Below, one piece after another: positions 47,010 through 55,012 of a stretch of 64,000 nucleotides of DNA; positions within the stretch are counted from its first letter, which is position 1; each line of letters begins with the position of its first letter. The DNA is from Megasphaera elsdenii (GTDB lineage: Bacteria; Bacillota; Negativicutes; Veillonellales; Megasphaeraceae): assembly GCF_020539865.1 (NCBI RefSeq), contig NZ_JAJBQV010000008.1:1-64000 (forward strand), in the 5' to 3' direction. Below the pieces are notes generated by a model. That model made no database searches, had not been told where the DNA came from, and worked only from the letters and a program-made list of their open reading frames with translations. The translations under genes and the position numbers were made by a program.

Positions 47010-47720
47010 ATGTTTCGCAGTGAATTAGAACAGGCCCTGAAGGCCATGGACCTTACTGTGACAGACGGGCAGCTTTCCCAGTTCTGCACTTTTCATGAAA
47101 AACTCGTAGAAACGAACAAAGTCATGAACCTGACGGCCATTACCGATCCGAAAGGCGTCGCCATCAAGCATATGGCTGACAGCCTGTCCTGTTATGATCC
47201 GGCATATTTTAAAGATGATGCGGCTGTCCTCGACTTGGGGACCGGGGCTGGCTTCCCCGGTCTGCCCCTGCTCATCTACCGGCCGGATCTGCACGTGACT
47301 TTCTTTGATTCCCTGCAAAAGCGTCTGACCTTCTTGGAAAACACGGTCCGTGATTTAGGACTGACAGCGTCGTTCCTTCACGGCAGGGCGGAAGAAATGG
47401 CCCATAAGCCGGAATACCGCAGTGCTTTCGATATTGTCACCAGCCGGGCTGTCGCCCGCCTGAATATCCTGGCCGAATGGGCCTTGCCTTACGTGAAGAC
47501 GGGAGGCTATTTCATTTCCCTCAAAGGGGCCCAGTATGAAGAAGAACTGGCAGAAGGCGAAAAAGCCTTGCAGATCCTGGGTGGGAAAGTTGCCGAAGTC
47601 CGGCCGGTCCGCCTGCCGGGACTCGATGACGTCCGCGCTGTCCTCTACATCGAGAAAGTGAAAGAAAGTCCCAAGAAGTATCCCCGCAAGCCCAAGATGG
47701 CTGCGAAAAATCCCTTATAG
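47010..47720 (+). CDS. rsmG: 16S rRNA (guanine-N7) methyltransferase RsmG
   Basis: 236 residues from ATG 47010 after GGGAGGAAAAG, overlapping the mnmG end by 14 bases. Methylates G527 of 16S rRNA with SAM. Visible: [23 protein letters not shown] (in part), the SAM loop [32 protein letters not shown] and the [18 protein letters not shown] motif. In many Firmicutes parA/parB follow; here a D,D-carboxypeptidase gene does. Confidence 0.96.
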   Translation: MFRSELEQALKAMDLTVTDGQLSQFCTFHEKLVETNKVMNLTAITDPKGVAIKHMADSLSCYDPAYFKDDAAVLDLGTGAGFPGLPLLIYRPDLHVTFFDSLQKRLTFLENTVRDLGLTASFLHGRAEEMAHKPEYRSAFDIVTSRAVARLNILAEWALPYVKTGGYFISLKGAQYEEELAEGEKALQILGGKVAEVRPVRLPGLDDVRAVLYIEKVKESPKKYPRKPKMAAKNPL

Positions 47721-47737
47721 AGAAAGAAGTGTACACT

Positions 47738-48799
47738 ATGTCTTTGAAAAAAATCTTCTGTCTGGCCGCAGCTGCCTGCCTGACTGTATCGGCGGCTGTC
47801 TTTGCCGATACGCCGCAGCCGCCTGAAATCAGTGCTCATGCTGCCTATGTCATGGATGCCGATACCGGTGACACACTCTATACGAAAAATGCCGATGACC
47901 GGGCTTATCCTGGCAGTACGACGAAAATCATGACGGGTATCCTCGGCGTTGAATTAGGCAAGGCCCAGGGGAAAATGGACCAGCCCCTTAACATCACTAG
48001 CGACGTCTACAACATCGAAAGCGATGCGTCTGTTCTGGGCATCGATCCCGGAGACCAGATCACCTTGCGCCATGCCCTGACAGGCATGATGACGGTATCC
48101 GGCTGTGATGCGGCCATTGCTGTGGCAAAAACGGTTACGCCGACTCAGACCGATTTCGTCGCCAAGATGAATGAAAAGGCTGCCGCTTTGGGCTGCACGA
48201 ATACCCATTTTGCCAATCCCCATGGCTTGCCGGACAGTAATCACTACTCGACAGCCCGCGATATGGCCGTCATCGCGGCATATGGCATGAAAATGCCGGA
48301 ATTCCGCGACATGGTCAGCCATAGTGAGTACGACATGCCCTATATTAATGGCGGGTCCAAGCACTGCACGACGACGAATTATTTCCTAACCAGCGGTTTC
48401 CCTGGTGCCAATGGTATCAAGACCGGCACGACTAATGCCGGCGGCCCTTGCCTGGTTGCATCGGCTACGCAGAATGGCCGGACCGTTATCGCAGCTATCA
48501 TGAATTCGGACGACCGTTTCGGTGATGCCCAGAAATTGATGACTTATGGCTTTTCCGTATTGAAACCGGTCGAACCGGCAGAAAATGTCTATATCCTGCG
48601 CCAGGCACCGGCAGGACAGACCTTGTCGGATATCAAGGAAAAGCAGGCCCAGGCTGCTGAATTGGCATCACAGCAGAAGCAGGAAACAGCCACGGCTGCA
48701 GCTTCTACAGTTGGGGCCAAAGCATCTGCTAAAACGGCTGCCAAAGCCGATACGGCTAAAGCCAGCCAGCCGTACGTTCCCTTTTCGCCGGCTGCTTAA
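47738..48799 (+). CDS. D-alanyl-D-alanine carboxypeptidase (PBP5/DacF type)
   Basis: 353 residues from ATG 47738, signal peptide (about 1-24, ending VFA). Peptidase S11: catalytic SxxK in AYPGSTTKIMTG and KTG in NGIKTGTTNAGGPC. The second motif, usually SxN (SGN/SAN), reads SGC in MMTVSGCDAAIAVAK, so its Asn is replaced by Cys. A short C-terminal region has an Ala/Lys/Gln-rich tail. Trims peptidoglycan pentapeptides in the periplasm. Lies 17 bases after rsmG. Confidence 0.9.
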   Translation: MSLKKIFCLAAAACLTVSAAVFADTPQPPEISAHAAYVMDADTGDTLYTKNADDRAYPGSTTKIMTGILGVELGKAQGKMDQPLNITSDVYNIESDASVLGIDPGDQITLRHALTGMMTVSGCDAAIAVAKTVTPTQTDFVAKMNEKAAALGCTNTHFANPHGLPDSNHYSTARDMAVIAAYGMKMPEFRDMVSHSEYDMPYINGGSKHCTTTNYFLTSGFPGANGIKTGTTNAGGPCLVASATQNGRTVIAAIMNSDDRFGDAQKLMTYGFSVLKPVEPAENVYILRQAPAGQTLSDIKEKQAQAAELASQQKQETATAAASTVGAKASAKTAAKADTAKASQPYVPFSPAA

Positions 48800-48807
48800 A
48801 AAAGATA

Positions 48808-48836
48808 TTGAAAATTGCCGTCCCTGTCCGTATAAT
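48808..48836 (+). promoter_or_regulatory. Strong sigma-A-type promoter
   Basis: TTGAAA, exactly 17 bases, TATAAT. Directs transcription into the leader hairpin and then the transporter gene. Confidence 0.75.
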
Positions 48837-48881
48837 TTCAAGTGGAGTAACCACGTGAACTGTACGGAGCTTTTCATGCCG

Positions 48882-48945
48882 ACTGTCTGGGCAAGAGTAT
48901 GCTACATATTCTTGAGCCAGGCGGCCGGTATTTTTTTTCGCCAGC
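48882..48945 (+). terminator. Long intrinsic terminator in the transporter leader (possible attenuator)
   Basis: GCCGACTGTCTGGGCAAGAG pairs over about 25 positions with TTCTTGAGCCAGGCGGCCGG across a short loop and is followed by eight T. It sits ~40 bases downstream of the promoter's expected start and 27 before the gene, so most transcripts would end at ~48945. An alternative pairing, GAGCCAGGC with GCCTGGCTC (about 48945-48955), exists. Could be a riboswitch expression platform or the end of a ~100-base small RNA. Confidence 0.6.
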
Positions 48946-48972
48946 CTGGCTCCTCACAAGGAGTGTTGTCTA

Positions 48973-50204
48973 ATGAAACGAAATCGCTGGCTCATCGCCC
49001 TGTCTGCCATGGGGCTCCACCTCTGCATTGGCAGTGTTTATGCTTGGAGCGTCCTTACGAAGCCCATTATGGAATCTATGGGATTTACCCTCAAAGAAAC
49101 GACGTGGACCTTTTCCCTGGCCATCCTCTTCCTCGGCCTGTCAGCCGGCTTCCTGGGCAGTTTTGTCCCCCAAATCGGTCCTCGCAAGTCCGGTCTCTTA
49201 TCCATGATCTGCTTCGTTACGGCTATGTTCGGTACGGCAGCGGCGCTCTATGTACACAGCCTGCCCATGCTCTACGCCTTCTATGGCGTCATCGGCGGTG
49301 TCGGTCTGGGAACTATATCACGCCGGTATCGACACTGGTCAAATGGTTCCCGGAAAACCGGGGCTTCGCTACGGGCCTGGCTATTATGGGCTTTGGTTTT
49401 GCCAGCCTCATCGCCGGTCCGGCTATGCAGCTCTTGGTCCAGCACTTTGGCTTAGTGGCTAACTTCATCATCCTCGGTTGCGTCTATCTGGTTGTCATGA
49501 CGGCGTCGTCGCTCTACTTGGCTCCGCCGGCAGTAGGGGACGTTCCAGCCAAGGCTGAAAAAGAAGCATCTGTCGAATACGCCGACGCCCAGCCTCAGTT
49601 CACTGTCCGCCAGGCTATGAAGACTTGGCAGTTCTATGCTATTTGGTGGCTCTTCTTTACCAATATTACTTGTGGTATCGCCCTTCTGTCCGTCGCATCT
49701 CCTATGGCACAGGATGTCGTCGGCATGTCGCCTATGGCGGCCGCTTCGATGGTCGGCTTCATCGGTCTCATGAACGGCGCTGGCCGTATTGCTTGGGCGA
49801 CTATATCCGACTACCTTGGCCGCTCGGCTACTTATGTCCTCTTCTTTATCATTGAAATCCTGGCCTTCTGGCAGCTGGCCGGCGTTACGGGTGCCTTCAG
49901 TTTCCAGGTCCTGGTCCTTCTCATCATTTCCTGCTATGGCGGCGGCTTCTCGTGTATGCCGGCCTATCTCAGCGACCTCTTCGGTACGAAATACCTCAGT
50001 GCCATCCACGGCCGCATCCTTACGGCTTGGGGCGCTGCCGGCGTCGCCGGTCCCTTGGTCCTGTCGCTCATTAAAGAAAATACCAATAGTTATACCGTTA
50101 CTTTGTACTTCTTTGTCGGCGCCTTTACTGTTGCCCTGGCCTTGATGCTCTTCCTTAAATACCGCACCCGTCATGGCATCGCCTGTGTCGCAGAAGCACG
50201 GTGA
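48973..50204 (+). pseudogene. MFS transporter, oxalate/formate antiporter (OFA) family, frameshifted
   Basis: The first frame (from ATG 48973 after AAGGAG) gives the OFA N-terminus: LHLCIGSVYAWSVLTKPIM and YAFYGVIGGVGLG. At about 49308-49312 one base appears to be missing. The family motif continues in the next frame as YITPVSTLVKWFPENRGFATGL and runs through the remaining segments (WQFYAIWWLFFTNITCG, GRIAWATISDYLGR) to a stop at 50204. Intact proteins are ~400 residues, matching the joined length. Either a true frameshift mutation or a base-calling error. Substrate would be a small carboxylate. Confidence 0.82.
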
Positions 50205-50228
50205 TGATTATCGTTCATCATCAAACTT

Positions 50229-50261
50229 AAAAAGCTGTCGCTCATGCGGCAGCTTTTTTTT
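50229..50261 (+). terminator. GCTGTC-type terminator
   Basis: AAAAAGCTGTCGC / GCGGCAGCTTTTT with eight T, 24 bases after the transporter stop. Confidence 0.88.
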
Positions 50262-50347
50262 CGATGAACGACGAACGTATTGCCATAGGCGATGATTCAC
50301 ACAGCCCGCGACCGGCGTTCTTTTTGGACTCAAATGCGGTATGGTTT

Positions 50348-50396
50348 TGCGACCGGCGGCCTGCGAAATGCGACCTGCAAATCGCGAATAGTGATT
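50348..50396. repeat. Degenerate heptanucleotide tandem repeat
   Basis: Seven consecutive 7-base units resembling TGCGACC (TGCGACC, GGCGGCC, TGCGAAA, TGCGACC, TGCAAAT, CGCGAAT, AGTGATT). It occupies the middle of the 395-base gap 50205-50599. The rest of that gap is a terminator on the left and operator/promoter DNA on the right. Confidence 0.5.
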
Positions 50397-50494
50397 TCGA
50401 CAAGCCGTATTTCGCGGGATTCCCACAACAGACCGTCCTTTGGGATGACCCTTACATATGTGAACAAAATCACTTAATGAGCTGGACGCATAGG

Positions 50495-50552
50495 TGAATG
50501 AAAATGATTGCTTTTTGATTATAATGAATGAATTTGATTGAAAGTGATTGAA
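50495..50552. promoter_or_regulatory. FruR operator array, decamer direct repeats
   Basis: TGAATGAA (50495), TGATTGCT (50505), TGAATGAA (50525), TGATTGAA (50535) and TGATTGAA (50545) lie on one 10-base register; a shifted TGATTATA (50516) fills the gap. Direct repeats of this size are the usual operators of DeoR-family regulators. The last two units overlap the -35 box. Confidence 0.65.
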
Positions 50553-50566
50553 TATAACGGTATAAT
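50538..50566 (+). promoter_or_regulatory. Promoter of the fruR operon
   Basis: TTGAAA, 17 bases, TATAAT; the -35 lies within the operator repeats, so occupancy should block polymerase. Confidence 0.75.
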
Positions 50567-50599
50567 GAGGCCAAAGGAGGATAAAAGGGAAGTGATACG

Positions 50600-51361
50600 A
50601 TGTTGACCGAAGAAAGACATGAAAAAATCATGCGTCTTGTCAATACGAGTGGGGCCGTTTCTGTCCAGGACTTAGTAAGTTTTCTGAACATTTCCGAATC
50701 GACAGTCCGCCGGGATTTACTCACGCTGGATCGGGAAGGCCGTCTGCGCCGTGTCCATGGCGGCGCTACGACGCTGCGCGATGATTCTTCATATGAAGCG
50801 GATATGGAAAACCTGCAGGACAAGTATTCCATTCATATGAGCGATAAGCGCCGCATTGCTCAATATGCGGCCAGCTTGATCAAGAAAGATGATTTTGTTT
50901 ATCTCGACGCCGGTTCGACGACGGAACAGATGGCAGATTTCTTGGCTGGTTCTGAAGCGACCTTTGTGACGAACAGCATCCCGCTGGCTCAGAAATTAGG
51001 GCGCAGCGGCAGCCGCATCTATATCCTGCCCGGACGGATCAAAGGCGATACGGAAGCCATTGTCGGCAGCGAAATGCGGGATATGATCAGCCGCTATCAT
51101 TTCACTAAGGGTTTCTTTGGAGCCAATGGGATTGCTCCCCATTCTGGCTGTACAACGCCTGATGATGAAGAAGCTGTCTGTAAGCGCGCTGCTGTAGGCC
51201 AGTGCCTGGACCGCTTCGTCCTGGCCGATTCCAGTAAATTCGGTTTATCTTCACACATTACATTTGCAGACTTATCAATGGTTACGCTGATTACGGCTAA
51301 AGATGAAGAACACGTCGATTACCGGCCTTATCAGCAGATTACGGAGGTGCATATCCTGTGA
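50600..51361 (+). CDS. fruR: DeoR-family fructose regulator
   Basis: 253 residues. DeoR helix-turn-helix (ERHEKIMRLVNTSGAVSVQDL; NISESTVRRDLLTLDREGRLRRVHGGA in part) and a sugar-phosphate sensor domain (KKDDFVYLDAGSTTEQMA, GIAPHSGCTTPDDEEAVCK). Homologues repress the fru operon until fructose-1-phosphate binds. Its stop overlaps the fruK start (GTGA), and a decamer operator array precedes it, pointing to autoregulation of the whole unit. Confidence 0.93.
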   Translation: MLTEERHEKIMRLVNTSGAVSVQDLVSFLNISESTVRRDLLTLDREGRLRRVHGGATTLRDDSSYEADMENLQDKYSIHMSDKRRIAQYAASLIKKDDFVYLDAGSTTEQMADFLAGSEATFVTNSIPLAQKLGRSGSRIYILPGRIKGDTEAIVGSEMRDMISRYHFTKGFFGANGIAPHSGCTTPDDEEAVCKRAAVGQCLDRFVLADSSKFGLSSHITFADLSMVTLITAKDEEHVDYRPYQQITEVHIL

Positions 51362-52263
51362 TTTATACAGTTACGTTTAATCCATCATTAGACTATGTCG
51401 TCCATATGAAGACCTTTACGGCTGGTGACATCAACCGGGCAGAACAGGAAATGATTTACCCTGGCGGAAAAGGTATCAACGTATCCCTCGTCTTGGGAAA
51501 CCTTCATATTTCGTCCAAGATGCTCGGCTTCATCGCCGGTTTTACGGGCCGGGAAATCGAACGGCTGGCGAAAGCTAATGGCGGCGATACGGATTTCATT
51601 ACTCTCGACGAAGGCTACTCACGGATCAACCTCAAAGTCAGCGCCGACGATGAAACGGCTGTCAACGGCATGGGACCGCACATTCCGGAAGAAAAACTGC
51701 AGGCCCTGCTGACCCAAATCGATGCCCTCAAAGCCGGTGACACGCTGGTCCTGGCCGGCAGTATCCCCAGCGATATCCCCGATGATATTTATGAACAGAT
51801 TCTCAAACGCCTTCAGGGCCGCGATATCCGCGTCGTCGTCGATGCCACCGGCGACCTTTTGAAGAATGTCATCAAATATAAACCGTTCCTCATCAAACCG
51901 AATAACTTTGAATTAGGCGAATTGTTCAGTGTCAATCTCCATACAGATGAAGAAATCGTCGTCTGCGCCAAACAGCTTCAGGCCATGGGGGCCCGCAACG
52001 TCCTCGTATCCCTCGGCGGTGACGGCGCCCTGCTCCTCGGCGAAGACGGCCAGGTATACCGCCGCCAGTCCCCGAAAGGCACGCTGGTCAACTCCGTCGG
52101 TGCTGGCGACAGCATGGTCGCTGGTTTCCTGGCCGGTTTTGAAGCGTCTAAGGGCGACCTTCAAGAAGCTTTAAAAATGGGTATCAGTGCCGGCAGTGCT
52201 TCGGCATTCCATGAATGGCTGGCTACGGAAGACGATATCAAAGAAGTATATGCTACCTTATAA
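51358..52263 (+). CDS. fruK: 1-phosphofructokinase
   Basis: 301 residues from GTG 51358. PfkB family: TVTFNPSLDYVVHMKTF, GGKGINVSLVLGNL, VDATGDLLKNVIKYKPFLIKPN (in part) and the catalytic GAGDSMVAGFLAGF. Phosphorylates fructose-1-phosphate delivered by the PTS to fructose-1,6-bisphosphate. The order fruR-fruK-fruA is the classical operon, here separated from fruA by an inserted miniature element. Confidence 0.95.
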   Translation: MIYTVTFNPSLDYVVHMKTFTAGDINRAEQEMIYPGGKGINVSLVLGNLHISSKMLGFIAGFTGREIERLAKANGGDTDFITLDEGYSRINLKVSADDETAVNGMGPHIPEEKLQALLTQIDALKAGDTLVLAGSIPSDIPDDIYEQILKRLQGRDIRVVVDATGDLLKNVIKYKPFLIKPNNFELGELFSVNLHTDEEIVVCAKQLQAMGARNVLVSLGGDGALLLGEDGQVYRRQSPKGTLVNSVGAGDSMVAGFLAGFEASKGDLQEALKMGISAGSASAFHEWLATEDDIKEVYATL

Positions 52264-52285
52264 AACGATGAACACGCATTTTTAT

Positions 52286-52672
52286 CTTTTCCCGCCAGAA
52301 GACTCCCACCTCTTAGGTGGGGGATGAATGGCGAGCTTATGGTATCATATTAATAGCAGTTAGAACTTCTGCGAGAACAAAAAAGTATTTTCAATAAACG
52401 GTCTTTAAGTCGTTTTCGGAGGAGCACTCCCCCCCCTTTGCCGCAGCACGACGCAATAGGCGAATCGCGACGGGTAGAAAAGAAGTGCAAAATGTGTATC
52501 TACTCAAGTAAGCAGAACTTCGATTTCGAGGGACTGTGTAAGGGGCTTTTGGATAGCCCTTTGAGAATAAGGATATCCTGACAGCTAACTCCTTTGGGAT
52601 AGGTTGTCAGGCGTTAGTCCATGTATCAAACTTCTCAAGAATCTCCCGCTTCTATAAGCGGGAGAGGTTCAA
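52286..52672 (+). mobile_element. Miniature IS200/IS605 derivative between fruK and fruA
   Basis: Left end CCGCCAGAAG plus hairpin CCCACCTCTTAGGTGGG (52304-52320) matches the IS end at 190-230. Right end is the hairpin CTCCCGCTTCTATAAGCGGGAG (52643-52664, given in part) followed by AGGTTCAA, the typical IS605 right-end structure. Inserted after TTTAT (52281-52285). Only ~387 bases long and without a transposase or TnpB frame, so non-autonomous. It fills the 440-base gap between two operon genes, apart from 31 bases holding the fruA ribosome site. Confidence 0.78.
52500..52672 (+). ncRNA. Candidate orphan omega RNA (reRNA-like)
   Basis: Three stacked hairpins: GGGCT/AGCCC (about 52538-52560), CCTGACA/TGTCAGG with an inner GCTA..CTCC/GGG..TAG stem (52577-52611), and the right-end hairpin (52643-52664), then GTTCAA at the element edge. 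This layout, scaffold hairpins ending exactly at the right end so that flanking DNA becomes the guide, is that of TnpB guide RNAs. Here the guide would be the sequence from 52673 toward fruA. No TnpB is encoded in the element. RNA identity is inferred from structure only. Confidence 0.5.
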
Positions 52673-52703
52673 ATATATAGTTGATAAGAGAAGGAGAGAA
52701 ATA

Positions 52704-54653
52704 ATGCGTATTGTAGATTTACTCAAGAAACAGAGCATCGACCTCAATGCGTCTGTAGCCGACAAGGCCGCTGCCATCGACCATCTGGTCGATCTCATGG
52801 CCGCTGGTGGCAACCTGAACGACAAAGAGCTGTACAAGCAGCGCGTCCTCGCTCGTGAACAAGAAGGCAGTACGGGCATCGGCGAAGGCATCGCTATTCC
52901 CCATGCTAAGACGGAAGCCGTCAACGAACCGGGTCTGGCTTCGATGATCGTCCGCGACGGCGTCGATTACGAAAGCCTTGACGACGAACCGGCTCACCTG
53001 TTTTTCCTCATCGCCGCTCCAGCTGGCGGTGCTAACGTCCACTTGGAAGTATTGAGCCGTTTGAGCCGTATGCTTATGGACGACGATTTCCGCGACAACC
53101 TGATGAAGGCCAAGACGCCGGAAGAATACCTGGCTATCATCGATAAGGCCGAATCGGAACAGGTCGCAGCAGAAGAAGCCGAAGCTGCCGCAGAAGCCGC
53201 TGCAGAAGAAGCACCGGCAGAACCGGAAAAGACAGCTCCGTCGGATCGTCCTTATGTCATCGGCGTTACAGCCTGCCCGACGGGCATTGCCCATACCTAC
53301 ATGGCGGCAGAAGCCTTGGAAAATAAGGCCGCTGCTATGGGCGTCGATATCAAAATAGAAACGAATGGTTCCGGCGGTGTTAAGAACCACCTGACCCAGG
53401 CTGATATCGACCGCGCTGTCGGCGTCATCGTCGCCTGCGATAAAGACGTACCGGTCCAGCGTTTTGCCGGCAAGCCGGTCATCTTTACGAAAGTCGCTAA
53501 CGGCATCAAGATTCCGGAAGAACTCATCCAAACTATCCTTGACGGTAAAGCCCCCATTTATCAGGGCAATGAATCGTCGTCGGAAGCCGTCGATGTCGAA
53601 AGTGCTGAAAAAGAAAGCATTGGCCGTCAGATTTATAAACACTTGATGAATGGTGTATCCCATATGCTGCCCTTCGTCATCGGCGGCGGGATCCTCATCG
53701 CCTTGGCTTTCCTCTGCGATATGGATAACGCCGGTACCGCTAACTTTGGCAGCGGTACACCGCTGGCTGCCTTCCTGAAGAACGTAGGCGGCCTGTCCTT
53801 TAGTATGATGATGCCTATTCTGGCAGGTTATATTGCCATGAGTATTGGCGAACGGCCGGCCCTCATGCCCGGTATCGTCGGCGGTTTCCTGGCAACGACA
53901 GGTGGTTCTGGTTTCTTCGGCGCCCTCTTTGCCGGCTTCATCGCAGGGTACCTCATCATTTTCCTGAAAAAAGCGCTGGCCCATTTGCCGGAAGCCTTGG
54001 ACGGCACGAAGTCCATCCTCTTCTATCCGGTCCTCGGTCTGGTCCTCATCGGCGTCATTATGACTTATATCATCAATCCGCCGACTTCTGTTTTTAATAC
54101 GTGGCTCTTCGATGTCCTCAATAGCATGACCACATCGAGCCGCATCGTTCTCGGTTTCATCCTGGGCGGCATGATGTCCATCGACTTCGGCGGTCCGATC
54201 AACAAAGCGGCTTACGTCTTTGGCACGGCCTCCCTCATGAGTGCCAGTGGTCAGGCTGTCAGCTCGGGTATCATGGCTTCGGTCATGGTCGGCGGCATGG
54301 TTCCGCCTTTGGCGATTGCCTTGGCTATGCTCATCTTTAAAGGTAAATTTACGCCGAAAGAACGGCAGTCGACGATTACCAACTTCATCATGGGCCTGTC
54401 CTTCATCACAGAAGGGGCCATTCCTTTCGCAGCATCGGACCCGATCCATGTCATCCCGCCCTGCGCTATTGGTGCAGCCGTTGCCGGTGCCCTTTCTATG
54501 CTCTTCAACTGCGCCCTTCCGGCTCCTCACGGTGGTATCTTCGTCTTTGGTGTCATTACCAATTGGCCGATGTACATTGTCGCCTTAGTGGTCGGCGTCA
54601 TCGTCGCAGCCATCCTGCTCGGTATTTTCCGCAAAAAACGTCCGCAAGATTGA
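52704..54653 (+). CDS. fruA: PTS fructose transporter EIIABC
   Basis: 649 residues. EIIA (about 1-150) with phospho-His67 in GIAIPHAKTE, an Ala/Glu linker, EIIB (about 183-280) with phospho-Cys191 in VTACPTGIAHTYMAAE, and the membrane EIIC (about 310-645) with GGPINKAAYVFG and FITEGAIPFAASDPIHVIP. Imports fructose as fructose-1-phosphate. AAGGAG precedes the ATG. All phosphorylation partners (HPr, EI) follow directly. Confidence 0.97.
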   Translation: MRIVDLLKKQSIDLNASVADKAAAIDHLVDLMAAGGNLNDKELYKQRVLAREQEGSTGIGEGIAIPHAKTEAVNEPGLASMIVRDGVDYESLDDEPAHLFFLIAAPAGGANVHLEVLSRLSRMLMDDDFRDNLMKAKTPEEYLAIIDKAESEQVAAEEAEAAAEAAAEEAPAEPEKTAPSDRPYVIGVTACPTGIAHTYMAAEALENKAAAMGVDIKIETNGSGGVKNHLTQADIDRAVGVIVACDKDVPVQRFAGKPVIFTKVANGIKIPEELIQTILDGKAPIYQGNESSSEAVDVESAEKESIGRQIYKHLMNGVSHMLPFVIGGGILIALAFLCDMDNAGTANFGSGTPLAAFLKNVGGLSFSMMMPILAGYIAMSIGERPALMPGIVGGFLATTGGSGFFGALFAGFIAGYLIIFLKKALAHLPEALDGTKSILFYPVLGLVLIGVIMTYIINPPTSVFNTWLFDVLNSMTTSSRIVLGFILGGMMSIDFGGPINKAAYVFGTASLMSASGQAVSSGIMASVMVGGMVPPLAIALAMLIFKGKFTPKERQSTITNFIMGLSFITEGAIPFAASDPIHVIPPCAIGAAVAGALSMLFNCALPAPHGGIFVFGVITNWPMYIVALVVGVIVAAILLGIFRKKRPQD

Positions 54654-54734
54654 TTGCGTTATGGCTATAAATCGTATACACTATATTTGTAGCTTTATCT
54701 CATATTCTATATTTCCTAAAAGGAGGAATTTATC

Positions 54735-54992
54735 ATGAAAGAATTCGAATTTGTTGTCACTGATCCCCAAGGTATCCACGCTCGTCCGGCCGGCCTTTTG
54801 GTCAAAGAAGCTAAAAAATTTGAATCCAATATTAGCGTATTCAAAGGCGCCCGCAAAGGCGATTTAAAGAAAATCTTCACCGTCATGGCTCTCGGCGTAA
54901 AACAGGGCGAAACGATTAAAGTACAGGTAGAAGGCGCAGACGAAGAACAGGCAGCTAGTGCTGTAGAAGCCTTCTTGAAAGAAAACTTCTAA
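54735..54992 (+). CDS. ptsH: Phosphocarrier HPr, Ser46 replaced by Lys
   Basis: 85 residues, complete HPr fold. His15 lies in GIHARPAG and accepts phosphate from EI. The regulatory site normally reads LKSIMGVMSLG; here it is LKKIFTVMALG, so residue 46 is Lys, not Ser. That position is the target of HPr kinase for CcpA-type catabolite control in Firmicutes, so this HPr cannot be used that way. Located between fruA and ptsI, within the fructose cluster. Confidence 0.96.
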   Translation: MKEFEFVVTDPQGIHARPAGLLVKEAKKFESNISVFKGARKGDLKKIFTVMALGVKQGETIKVQVEGADEEQAASAVEAFLKENF

Positions 54993-55012
54993 TTCTTTGA
55001 GGAGGAAAGTAC

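Noticed and set aside
48585..48972. 5' extension of the second transporter frame into the carboxypeptidase gene and leader
   Set aside because: The upstream codons are out-of-frame carboxypeptidase and leader sequence; real transporter sequence begins only after the frameshift near 49310.
50348..50396. Possible CRISPR array
   Set aside because: Units are 7 bases and degenerate with no spacers; no cas genes in the window.
52719..54530. 603-codon open frame antisense to fruA
   Set aside because: It mirrors the third-position GC bias of fruA, resembles no protein, and fruA carries clear PTS motifs.
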